DNA of 64,000 bases. It comes from Miscanthus floridulus (taxonomy: Eukaryota > Streptophyta > Magnoliopsida > Poales > Poaceae). The stretch covers positions 143,015,600-143,079,599 of the forward strand of contig NC_089585.1 in the NCBI RefSeq assembly GCF_019320115.1, in the 5' to 3' direction. The number at the start of each line of letters is the position of its first letter. Position 1 is the stretch's first letter. The notes beneath the pieces are model-generated. The model saw only the letters and a list, made by a program, of their open reading frames with translations. It did no database searches and had not been told where the DNA came from. Positions 22,328 through 31,124 of this stretch are shown here, one piece after another. The position numbers were made by a program, and so were the translations under genes.

Positions 22328-22887
22328 TGATAGGCATTGGTTCGTTGGTGGTTGACCACGTAGATTGTAGTAGAAGGTTGAGGAGGGCGGGCGACAGGCT
22401 GCTTGCGGCGGCCTATGGTGGTCGGCGTGGCGTAGAGCAGCGGCATGGCTAGGGCTAGCGGCGACTAGGCAGGGAGCGAGAGATAGTGTGGGAGAGGTAT
22501 ACCTCTTTGTATTGCTTAATCCCAAAAGGGGGTACATAGGCTTATATTTATAGTCCTGATTGGACTTGCATACCAAGCAAACTAGTAGGAAGAGTCCTTA
22601 TAGATTGGACACCTCTTTACATATCCTTTTCCTAAATTTTCTCAAACATTACCTAACCAAACCTAATCAAATATTGATTGCCTATTCCCTGTTTTTTTTT
22701 CTTTCCCATTCTACTAGATTAGGGACTCCTTCGCAGACCTGACTTGGGTGTCGGCAAGGGAGGGGCACCGCCGTCCTAGGTGCAGCTGCCCCCGTGCCTG
22801 AGCTCCCTCCGAAGCTGGGCCTCTAGGGCCAGGCCGGTCGTGAGCCTCCTACGGGCCAACTTGGCCCTATTAGGGCGGATTGCAGAT
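22328..22887 (-). repeat. 3' LTR of Gypsy-like element D
   Basis: About 560 bp matching 25470-27425 with its insertions removed. It starts TGATAGGCATTGG and includes CTTAATCCCAAAAG...GTACATAGG and GAAGCTGGGCCTCTAGGGCC. The right boundary (near GCGGATTGCA) is approximate. Confidence 0.65.
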
Positions 22888-23850
22888 TGGCCTGTGATAT
22901 CTCTCTCCCTATTTTCAGTCAGTGCGTCCTCGCACTGAGTACATGTCCATGTGTAGGTTCCTTGTGGAGGTAGCCGTGAGATGGTTGAGTCTCCCCTGAC
23001 AGATACTATCATGTGTCCCACCACCAGAGGACGAAGATGATTTTGCCATGACCTATCGAACTGAATGTGGATGTAGTGGTCGGAGCTTGGTGCGGCGTAG
23101 TTTTGGCGGATGGTCGGGGTACTAGTAGCATCGATCATCTCTCGTGAGATGTTGTCAAGCAGAATAACTCGTCGCTCCTGAGGCACATGATCATAGTTTT
23201 GGAGTTGATGTCCTTCACGGTGGAGGACAAAGCTAGGGAAGCGGAACCAAATCATCAGGTCGGAACGGGTTGGAGACATGGTGAGGTCCAACATGGTGCC
23301 CACGATGAAGTCACCGAAGTCGTAGTAGTCCGTTGAGATGTTGGGGCGTCAACGGAGCTGTGGAGGTCGATGTAGACGACGTTGATGGAGGAACTAACTG
23401 CCCATGCTATTGAAGAAAAACACCTTCACTTGTGGAAGGATGCCCTGCGGCCACTCATGGGTGAGCAAGATTCTTGTCAGCATGCTAACCTGATCTGATG
23501 CTGGAGGGGGTACATCGTGGACACCGACGGTGAGATGTCGAAGCTTGGGCCCACTACCAGGAACGTCTCCATCTGATTGGGGAGCGGCGGAGAGGCAGCT
23601 CGCAGGTAAAAACACGCCGGTCGAAGAAGAGGTTGCCGTCCTCCATGGACCAAGCCGGGGCGGCCGTCCAATTGTTGCAAGCGTTGGCAATGAGGCGGAG
23701 CTTCGAAGTCGTGCGGATGACCTCCCGTATGTACTCGAAGATCATCTCGGCGGTCGACGATGACGAAGGCGCTGTTACGGCAACGTCTAATCATCGGCGC
23801 CAGTGGTGGTGGTAGCATCTTGTCGGGGCTGGTAGAGTCCATCATGGTCT
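22888..23850 (-). other. Non-retroviral open sequence inside element D
   Basis: This segment occupies the place of reverse transcriptase and integrase but shows none of their motifs. The minus strand keeps a 175-residue frame (22776-23303, running into the LTR) and overlapping frames around 23394-23845, including a stretch with WSMEDGNLFFDRRVF. I do not recognise the family. It may be a host gene fragment picked up by the retrotransposon or simply degraded spacer. Confidence 0.3.
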
Positions 23851-23855
23851 GTGGG

Positions 23856-25360
23856 CTATTGCTGTCGATGATCTCGGTGAAGGAGATGGTGTGGTCGCCG
23901 CGGGTGAAGCTCCTCCGTAGGGTGTTGAAGTCCTACATGATACATCCAAGTCCCGCCAACCATGGTGTGCCGAGGATGATGTCCTCGTCGCCTATCAGGG
24001 TAGGAGGAAGGCGTTGAGCTGGAACGCCTCCGTGTCCACCCGAAGGGGAACATTGAGACAGACTGCTACGGTAGCTAATGCTGCTCGTCGTTCCAGAGGA
24101 GGATGCTGGTTTGGATCCTGTGTTAGGTGATGCTAGTCATCCTGGCGAAGTTGATGTCAAGGACGTTATGTGTGGTGCCGATATTGATGAGGATGCGAAC
24201 TCCATGGCCTGAGACAGTGCCCGCGAGATGCATGGTGTGGCTCCCCTCTATATTCCTGGTGCGTGGCCACCGGTGATCATCATGAGTTTGGGCTCCTCTA
24301 TGTTGTAGTTGTTTACCACGGTGATGTCGAAAAGGTGCTTGCACTTGTGGCCGCGGGTGAACGCTTGTCGCAATTGAAGCAGAGTCCTGCTCGACGGCGG
24401 TTGGCCATCTCCTTCAGAGTGAGTCGCTTGAAGGTATGGGAAGGCGGAGCTGTGGCTGGTGTTTAGGTGGTCACCGTGCTGCTGAAGTCGGGGCCAAGGG
24501 CAGGGTGACCACTAGTTTTGGAGCTTGTGGCGGGCGTGTCGGCGAACGAGCTGATGGCAGCGTCAGCTTGGAGGAGTCGGCAATGATCCCGGCGCGGTGC
24601 TCATACTCCTTGTCTAGATCCATGGCTCTCTCCATTGTTTGAGGGTTCTACAGCACTACGTCGGATTTGAGGGCTCCAGCAAACCCGCGGTGAAGATGTT
24701 TACCTTCAGGAGCTCGTCCAGTCTGCCTGATGCGTACCACATGAGCTGAAAAGCGCTCGCAGTACTCATCCACCATGTTGTTACTCCTAAGGAGGGTGAG
24801 ATCGCCGAGTGAGTTGCATCGTGTTAGGGTCATGTAGCGCTTCTTGATGGCTTGGATGGACGAGTACCAGTCCAAGACTAGCTGGTCATGTTGCAGGCTC
24901 ATGAACCACTGTTACGCCCCTCATGTCAGATAAAAAGATGCATATCACACCTTTTCGTGCTCTGAGATCCCTTGACCTCTGAAGAACTGATCGCAGCGAT
25001 TGAGCCGAGCCAAGGGATCCTCCTTGCCCTCATAGGTGGGGAAGGAGAGCTTGTGGTAGCGTGGCTGGAACGAGGTGAAATCCTTCTTGACGTCCAGATT
25101 GGGCGGCTCCTGCTTGGGGGCTTGTTCCCAACCTCCCTTGAATGCGTTATCGGTGAACAGATTGGTGGGTGACCTTGTCCACAAGGTCCGGGATGCTGAC
25201 GGTGGCGGACATCTCCTTGTTGTCCTGTAGGAACTAGCCCCCTGGCGTCCTCCATGAATTTCTGAGCCTCTTCCTCGAGGTCCTTGGTGGCCTTGCGCCG
25301 CTCCTCATGTTTCAGGCGCCGCACCTGTGGGCGGCCGATTGGCCTTGAGGCCATCGAGGC
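23856..25360 (-). pseudogene. Gag-protease remnant of element D
   Basis: Read on the minus strand, gag shows KLSFPTYEGKEDPLARLNRC and QFFRGQGISEHEK (24945-25100) and the downstream DEYCERFSAHVVRIRQTG (24648-24902). A zinc-knuckle region follows near 24370. The protease has INIGTTHNVLD (24123-24200), equivalent to DSGATHNFI with the catalytic Asp changed to Asn. Then comes an ILGTPWLAGLG-type post-protease motif near 23950. Several frameshifts and stops are present. It is a dead Gypsy gag-protease. Confidence 0.75.
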
Positions 25361-25803
25361 GAGTGTGGATGGCCTAGAGCTCCTTGGGTAGGCTGTCGTT
25401 GATCTCTTTCAGCACCTCCTTGAGGTTGTCCATGGTGACGGATTCTGACATGGTGGATTCTACCAGATATGATGGGCGTTGGTTCGTGGGTGGTTGACTG
25501 CGTAGATTGTAGCCGAAGTATGTAGGAGGGCGGGGGATAGGCTGTTTGCGGCGGCCTATGGTCGCCCGTGAGGCTTAGAGCGGCGATGCGGCTAGGGCAA
25601 CGGCGGTGTAGCTAGGGTAGGGCGGTGGCTAGGCAGGTAGCGAGAGAGCGGGAGATGTAAACCTCTTATGCTTAATCCCAAAAGAAAGTACATAGGCCTA
25701 TATTTATAGTTTGATTGGACTTGCCAAGCAAACTAATAAGAAGAGTTTTTATATATTAGACACCTCTTTATGTATCCTTTTCCTATTTTATCTCAAACTT
25801 TTC

Positions 25804-26319
25804 CTACAACAACAACAACAACAAAGCCTTTTAGTCCCAAACAAGTTGGGGTAGGCTAGATTTGAAACCCAACATGAGCCCTAAGTCATGGTTCAGGCAC
25901 GTCAATAGCTGTTTTCCAAGCACTCCTATCCAAACAAAGATCTTTAGGTATATCCCAACTCTTTAAATCTCTTTTAATTGCCTCCTCCCATGTCAACTTC
26001 GGTCTTCCTCTACCTCTTCTCACATTGATACCTCGACTTAGAACTCCACAACGTACTGGTGCTTGTGAAGGTCTCTTTTGGACATAGCCAAACCACCTCA
26101 ACCGATGTTGGACAAGCTTTTCTTCAATTGGTGCTACCCCTAGACGGTCACGTATATCATCGTTCCGAACTCGATCCATCCTTGTGTGACCACAAATCCA
26201 ACGCAACATACGCATTTCCGCGACACTCAGTTGTTGGACATGTCGTCTTTTTGTAGGTCAACATTCAGCGCCATACAACATAGCGGGTCTAATCGCCGTT
26301 CTATAAAACTTGCCTTTCC
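25804..26319 (-). mobile_element. 5'-truncated RTE LINE fragment
   Basis: On the minus strand this is about 510 bp of the 3' end of an RTE element. It encodes the C-terminal part of the reverse transcriptase ORF (MRMLRWICGHTRMDRVRND, RGRGRPKLTWEEAIK) and ends in a (TTG)n tail, seen as CAACAACAA at 25804-25826. It is closely related to the element at 18529-21576 and was inserted into the LTR of element D. Truncation at the 5' end is normal for LINE integration. Confidence 0.9.
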
Positions 26320-26474
26320 CGTTCCACTAGATTAGGGACTGCTCAACGGACCGGACGGGCGTCGGTCAAGGAGGGGCGCCGTCGTCCCCAGCTCTGCCGC
26401 CCCCGCGCCTGAGCTCCCTATAAGCTGGGCCTCTAGGGCCAGCCTGGCCATGAGCCTCCTACGGGCCTTCTCAG

Positions 26475-27399
26475 TGCTAGCAAATAATGCAGATAAATAA
26501 GGATTGAGAGCCACAATGTTTTTTATGAGGTTCGGCGATGTGCCTACATCCTCGGGGCATGATTACGGGCGCTCCTCCCTATTAAGGTCAACCAAAATAG
26601 CCGCTTAGTCATCTTATGGTTACAGCAGGGTTGGCCTTGTATTTATAGCCCCCTAGGATAGCCTTTGCATTGCCAAACAGCTCTAAGAACTCTGCTTCAA
26701 GAAAAAAGGTGGAGTTGGGGGCCAACTCCAGGTTTTTTATGGAGCACCTCAAGGGGTACTCTGGTTTTTGGAGTTTTGTATTTCCACATGGAGTTGGGGG
26801 ATAATTACGCACCTTGCCACTCATTAATTACCTATACCGGCTCGTTTCTCCCTTTGTTTGCTTTCATCGATCGAAGCGGCGCCCCGACTCCCTCTGTTCG
26901 TTTCTCTGTGACGCTTCCTTCTCCGCCTTTGCTCCTCATCCGTACCGCTGCCGGCTTTCTGCGACCACAAGGCAAGGCTGCCGGCGCCGTGATGGATGGA
27001 TCGGATGCCCCAGACGGCCATATTCCTAGATGACATCGCGTTTGGGACGCGCATCTTCCCCAACTCCAGGCGTCCTACCTTGACACCGACGCCCAGAGTG
27101 GGCCTCTTTCGTCCCCCTCACGCTGTGCCGCCGCCGGCCTCCTACATCGGATTTCATTTGGCAAAAAATGTATTCACTTACATATGCTCCACATACATCA
27201 AAACATACAACAAACATCAATTAGGGGCATAATAGACCATTTGCAGGGAAACAACCCATTCCTTTGTTCCACAAACATCCACAGTGGAGCTGCTCCATGG
27301 TGGAGTGGAGCAGTCCCAAACACGCCCTAAACATATCCTAGCCCTCTAAAATAAAATGGTAATGTAACCAAACAGTACACATTCGACACATATCTAACA
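26475..27399. mobile_element. LTR-like insertion containing a MITE-like GC-rich segment
   Basis: The sequence starts TGCTAGCAAATAATGC and ends TATCTAACA, with flanks CTCAG and CTCTG (one mismatch), and interrupts the LTR of element D. Its outer parts contain GAGGTTCGGCGATGTGCCTACATCCT, typical of LTR retrotransposon ends, here shortened to GAGGTTCGGCGATG. A second insertion (about 26675-27330) appears to lie inside it, with GGAGTTGGGGG, GGAGCTGCTCC and CCCAAACACGCCC motifs of a hAT-like MITE around a GC-rich, exon-like stretch (26870-27160). Confidence 0.45.
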
Positions 27400-27522
27400 C
27401 TCTGGCCCTATTATGGCGGATGTATATACATCTGTAATATGACTTTCTACTTAAGTAGGAATTTATTAGCTGTCCAACGAGTTGTTGGTCTGAAAATTTT
27501 GTGGACTGTACTTTCGATGCAG

Positions 27523-29952
27523 AGTTCTGACCTGTATCATGAGCAAGTGAAAATTTTCAGCATGCATGATCTGGTACATGATTTGGCAATTTCACTCCTT
27601 GGTAATCAAGTTCTGGATCAGAGCAAACAAGGAAACTCTAGGGGAAGCAGCTGCCAATATGCATTGCTCGCAGATTGCAGCAAGCCACTCGAGTTATGCT
27701 TGACTTCTCGTGCAAGGCTAATAGCAATGCGTTTTCTTGAGTGTCGCAGCACCGAACTACGTGGTGCTGCATTTGCACCTGCTAGGTCCCTGCGGGTACT
27801 GGATTTAAGTGAGTGCTCCATACTCAAGTTGCCACAATCCATTGGTCAATTGAGGCAGTTGAGATATCTTAACGCTCCTGGGGTTCAGGATAGGATGCTT
27901 CCAGAAAGTATCACAGAGCTCTCTCATCTAATTTACCTCAATATTCAAGGATCTTCTACCATCTCAGCACTACCAGAGTCAATTGGAGAAATGGCAAGTC
28001 TGATTCATCTTGATTTATCACGCTGCAATGGAATCTATCAATTACCAGTCTCTTTCAGGAATCTGGAAAATCTGGTTCATCTTAATTTGTCAGGTTGCTA
28101 TAATATGTCAGGTGTGACTGCATCATTGGGAAGCCTGAGCCGACTGGAGCATTTGAGCTTATATTGCTGCATGATTGATGGAGACCTGGCAAAAGCATTG
28201 GGTGGCCTCACAGAACTGCAATCTTTGAATTTATCACGTGTTGTGTGTTCAGGAAACCACTGCAAAGGGTTAGGACAAGTCCTGGTTAATCTCAGCAAAC
28301 TCAGATATTTGAATATACAAGATTTCCTTCATAAAGCTGGAGGTGACAGCTTCCTTGAGTTCATCATTAGGCTTTCCAATCTAGAGCATCTTGATTTAAG
28401 TTCGAATAATTTGCGTAGTATACCAGAAACCATTGAGAACCTCAGCAGCCTACAGACACTAGATCTCTCGCACTGCATCAACCTGGAGAGGTTGCCAGCT
28501 AGCATATCAGGAATTGATAGTCTGAAGTTTTTAAATGTAGCGAGTTGCTACATGTTGGATGAGTCCACTCTACCTCAGTACTACAAGAATAGTGCAATGT
28601 TGTTACCAAGATTTGTGGTCCATTCTGGTTATGGTGAATCTAGCAGTAATCTTTTTCAGCTTGAATTTGAAAATCCTACTGTTTTGGAGATCAACAGGCT
28701 TGAAAATGTGAAGTCTGCAGAAGAGGCACAGAGAATAAAGCTGGTGGACAAGCAGAATATTCAGGACCTAAAGTTACTGTGGACTAGAGATGCGGAGAGA
28801 TTTGTGGATGACACAGAACTTTTGAAACGACTAGTGCCACCACCAAGTGTAGAAAATTTCAGGCTGGAAGGTTATACTAGCATAAGCTTTCCATCCTGGA
28901 TGATGGACATCGTCATTTATTTGCCTCATCTTGTAGAAATTATCCTGTACGACTTGCCCAGTTGCAATAACCTACCACCACTTGGTCAGTTACCAAACCT
29001 CAAGAGTCTGTGTATCGGAGGAATGGACAGCATAAGGAAGATTGACCAGGACTTGTACGGGGGCATAAGAGCATTTCCTCAGCTTGAGAGCATTCAACTG
29101 GCGGAGATGAAATGCTTGGAGGACTGGAACACATCCTACCCCAGTCCCAGTGGTGAGGATGGCTCGAATGAGTTCGTGTTCCCCACCCTCAATTATATAG
29201 AAATAGCAAACTGCCCCAAAGTAAGATACAAACGGTTCTCACCTCTAACTAAGAGGATGATCATAAATGGTAGCGACCAAGTAATATTGTCATCGTGGGA
29301 GTTCAGAGGTCATGTCGGTGCTTCCTCCTTAGCTGCAACCACCGAGCTTTACGTGCAACATTGTGCAGCGCCTCTGCATCAGTGGCGCTTACTTCTCCAC
29401 CTCCCGTACCTCAACTTTTTAGAGATCACCCAATGCAGTGATCTTACATGCAGCTCAACAGATTTGCTTCCATGTCTCGCTTCCCTCAAGACTATATCTT
29501 TTAAAGATTGCAAATTCGTTGAGGCGCTGCCGGACTGGTTGGGTGACCTCACCTCTCTCAAGGCACTTGCGATAACTGATTGTGAAGGCTTCAAGGCTTT
29601 GCCAGAGAGCATACAACAACTCACCTGCCTCCAGCGCCTAAAAATTGACGGCTGCTCTGAGCTAGTTCAGCTTCCATGTCTCCCCTCAGTCGAGTCTCTC
29701 CTTGTCAGACAATGCAAAACAATTGCTGAACTGCCAGAGAGGCTTGGAGACCACACCTCTCTCAAGGAACTCATTTTAGTGAATTGCGAAGGCATCAAAA
29801 CTCTACCAGAAAGCATACAACAAGTCACATGCTTCCAACGCCTAACAATTAATGCCTGTCCAGAACTAGTTCAGTGGTTCAAATCAGAGGAGAATAAGAT
29901 GAAGCTCCCTCAAATAAAAGAAATCGTACGTGCTCTCTCAATCCATCGATAA
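27523..29952 (+). CDS. LRR exon of the NLR gene (with MHD motif)
   Basis: This exon follows the acceptor GATGCAG at 27522 and reads in phase 0 from the NB-ARC exon. It begins SSDLYHEQVKIFSMHDLVHDL, whose MHDLVHDL is the MHD motif closing NB-ARC. About 780 residues follow with many xxLxxLxxLxL repeats, including two late units with LPEWLGDLTSLK- and LPESIQQLTCLQ-type sequence. The LRR domain normally binds effectors or modified host proteins and restrains the switch. There is no frameshift or stop until 29952. A splice at 29925 (ATC/GTACGT) to 30344-30373 would replace the last few residues with a short tail ending LST. An apparent start at 27439 is intron sequence. Confidence 0.9.
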   Translation, partial: SSDLYHEQVKIFSMHDLVHDLAISLLGNQVLDQSKQGNSRGSSCQYALLADCSKPLELCLTSRARLIAMRFLECRSTELRGAAFAPARSLRVLDLSECSILKLPQSIGQLRQLRYLNAPGVQDRMLPESITELSHLIYLNIQGSSTISALPESIGEMASLIHLDLSRCNGIYQLPVSFRNLENLVHLNLSGCYNMSGVTASLGSLSRLEHLSLYCCMIDGDLAKALGGLTELQSLNLSRVVCSGNHCKGLGQVLVNLSKLRYLNIQDFLHKAGGDSFLEFIIRLSNLEHLDLSSNNLRSIPETIENLSSLQTLDLSHCINLERLPASISGIDSLKFLNVASCYMLDESTLPQYYKNSAMLLPRFVVHSGYGESSSNLFQLEFENPTVLEINRLENVKSAEEAQRIKLVDKQNIQDLKLLWTRDAERFVDDTELLKRLVPPPSVENFRLEGYTSISFPSWMMDIVIYLPHLVEIILYDLPSCNNLPPLGQLPNLKSLCIGGMDSIRKIDQDLYGGIRAFPQLESIQLAEMKCLEDWNTSYPSPSGEDGSNEFVFPTLNYIEIANCPKVRYKRFSPLTKRMIINGSDQVILSSWEFRGHVGASSLAATTELYVQHCAAPLHQWRLLLHLPYLNFLEITQCSDLTCSSTDLLPCLASLKTISFKDCKFVEALPDWLGDLTSLKALAITDCEGFKALPESIQQLTCLQRLKIDGCSELVQLPCLPSVESLLVRQCKTIAELPERLGDHTSLKELILVNCEGIKTLPESIQQVTCFQRLTINACPELVQWFKSEENKMKLPQIKEIVRALSIHR

Positions 29953-30110
29953 TTATGTTTTTTATTTGCATTCACTACTTTTATTATCTTATGAAGAGTA
30001 TGGGTCTATTATCCATTACATATCTTAGGTGTTTTCTCTCTCGCAATAATGTATATAAATCTTGAGATACATATGGGAATAGCTACACCCAGGGGTAAAA
30101 ATGATTTTCC

Positions 30111-30145
<35 letters not shown>
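30111..30145. repeat. AT/AG microsatellite
   Basis: About ten AT units are followed directly by about seven AG units, downstream of the LRR exon. Confidence 0.9.
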
Positions 30146-30373
30146 AGGTTGTCCCACTTTATATACTATACTAAGAAAAAGACCTTTTTATGACTGTCTT
30201 ATGAAGGTCAACTTATCAATCAATTTTAACACAACAGTAAAAAAGATATGAAACTTAAAAATTGAATGATGAAATATTATAATAACACCAAAATGACCGA
30301 GTTGCGTATCATCTTATTTTTCTTTCTTTGACTGGCTTTTCAGACATTAGATTATGTGCGGTTAAGCACGTGA

Positions 30374-30919
30374 TCATCATTGAGGAGTCAGATAGGGAAG
30401 TGGCGACAAAATTGGAGGTATGGTGCAAAACCGTTTCCAAAAGTTAATCAACTGTACTCATTTTACGACTTCTCTACACGTTACTGGTTTTCAATACTCC
30501 TATATAGTATTTCCCTGCTCGACTAATTAATTTTCTATAGCACATCATGTGCTCTAAGAGAGAAAGTATTAGTATTAAAGCAAATCAATGTGGAATCACC
30601 AATTAGAAGTTGGGAGTAGAAACATTAATGGACAAACATTGTGAAATTTTATTCTTCTATGACTATAAACAAATATAAAATTGGAGCGAATTGCATTAAT
30701 CATGAAAATTTTACAATACTCTACTATAAAGATATATTTTATTTGTGCCCCCGCCATCTGTTGGTAAAATAAACTAGAGACTAGAGCATGGCTTATTTTT
30801 TAAAGACCACTGATACCTTAAGTATATTTGAGCACCGAGATATACTCACGACATTTTACAATGCATGTGTCATGGTTGGTAGGACCTATCAGATAAGGGA
30901 TCGTAAAGATAAAGTGGCA
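30374..30919. other. AT-rich spacer
   Basis: No gene or bounded repeat is visible between the end of the NLR model and the LTR of Gypsy element C at 30920. Confidence 0.5.
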
Positions 30920-30958
30920 TGTTAGAGTATTTAGACTAATGGGCCAAAAGGCCATATG
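30920..30958 (+). repeat. First part of the 5' LTR of Gypsy C
   Basis: 39 bp starting TGTTAGAG and ending with ATATG (30954-30958), the target sequence duplicated when Copia A inserted. Confidence 0.75.
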
Positions 30959-31124
30959 TGAAGGCAGAATGCCAAGCAACTTAGATTATGTTTACACAGG
31001 GATTACAAATATATAGAGCCTTAGCCTGGGAAGGCCAGGGGCTAAGCCCACATAGGGTGGCGCATAGCAGAGTAAATAGGAGTAACTAACACAATAACCA
31101 AGGAGACACTATGGTAATCTAACA
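30959..31124 (-). repeat. 3' LTR of Copia A
   Basis: 166 bp starting TGAAGGCAGAATGCC and ending TCTAACA on the plus strand. It differs from the other copy only at the G of GCCAAGCAAC. Confidence 0.93.

Larger units (their letters stand above)
22328..27425 (-). mobile_element. Gypsy-like element D with interrupted 5' LTR
   Basis: The direct repeats beginning TGATRGGCRTTGG at 22328 and 25470 are LTRs. They share the segments ending in GCCTCTAGGGCCAG...CTCCTACGGGCC. Between them, on the minus strand, are degraded gag and protease but no recognisable reverse transcriptase or integrase. The right-hand (5') LTR is split twice, by an RTE LINE fragment (25804-26319) and by an LTR-like insertion (26475-27399), and resumes as GGCCCTATTATGGCGG at about 27405. 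The exact outer end is uncertain. The element lies in intron 6 of the NLR model, antisense to it, and ends about 100 bp before the LRR exon. Confidence 0.75.
9621..30373 (+). other. Gene model: kinase-NB-ARC-LRR immune receptor with transposon-filled introns
   Basis: Seven exons join without a frameshift or stop: 9621-9722, 9975-10239, 10330-10558, 10647-10797, 10899-11087, 16923-18044 and 27523-29952. The last exon either stops at 29952 or splices at 29925 (ATC/GTACGT) to a short exon at 30344-30373. The joined protein is about 1,495 residues: a kinase (1-312), a linker and NB-ARC (313-686), then LRRs. Kinase-NB-ARC-LRR is the order of wheat Tsn1, an NLR-type gene for sensitivity to a fungal effector; barley Rpg5 carries its kinase at the other end. 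I see no Rx-type coiled coil. Introns 5 (5.8 kb) and 6 (9.5 kb) hold all the insertions. The NB-ARC to LRR junction is very secure. The kinase to NB-ARC junction rests on order, strand and phase 0/phase 0 compatibility, so two adjacent genes that have lost terminal exons remain possible. Confidence 0.68.
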
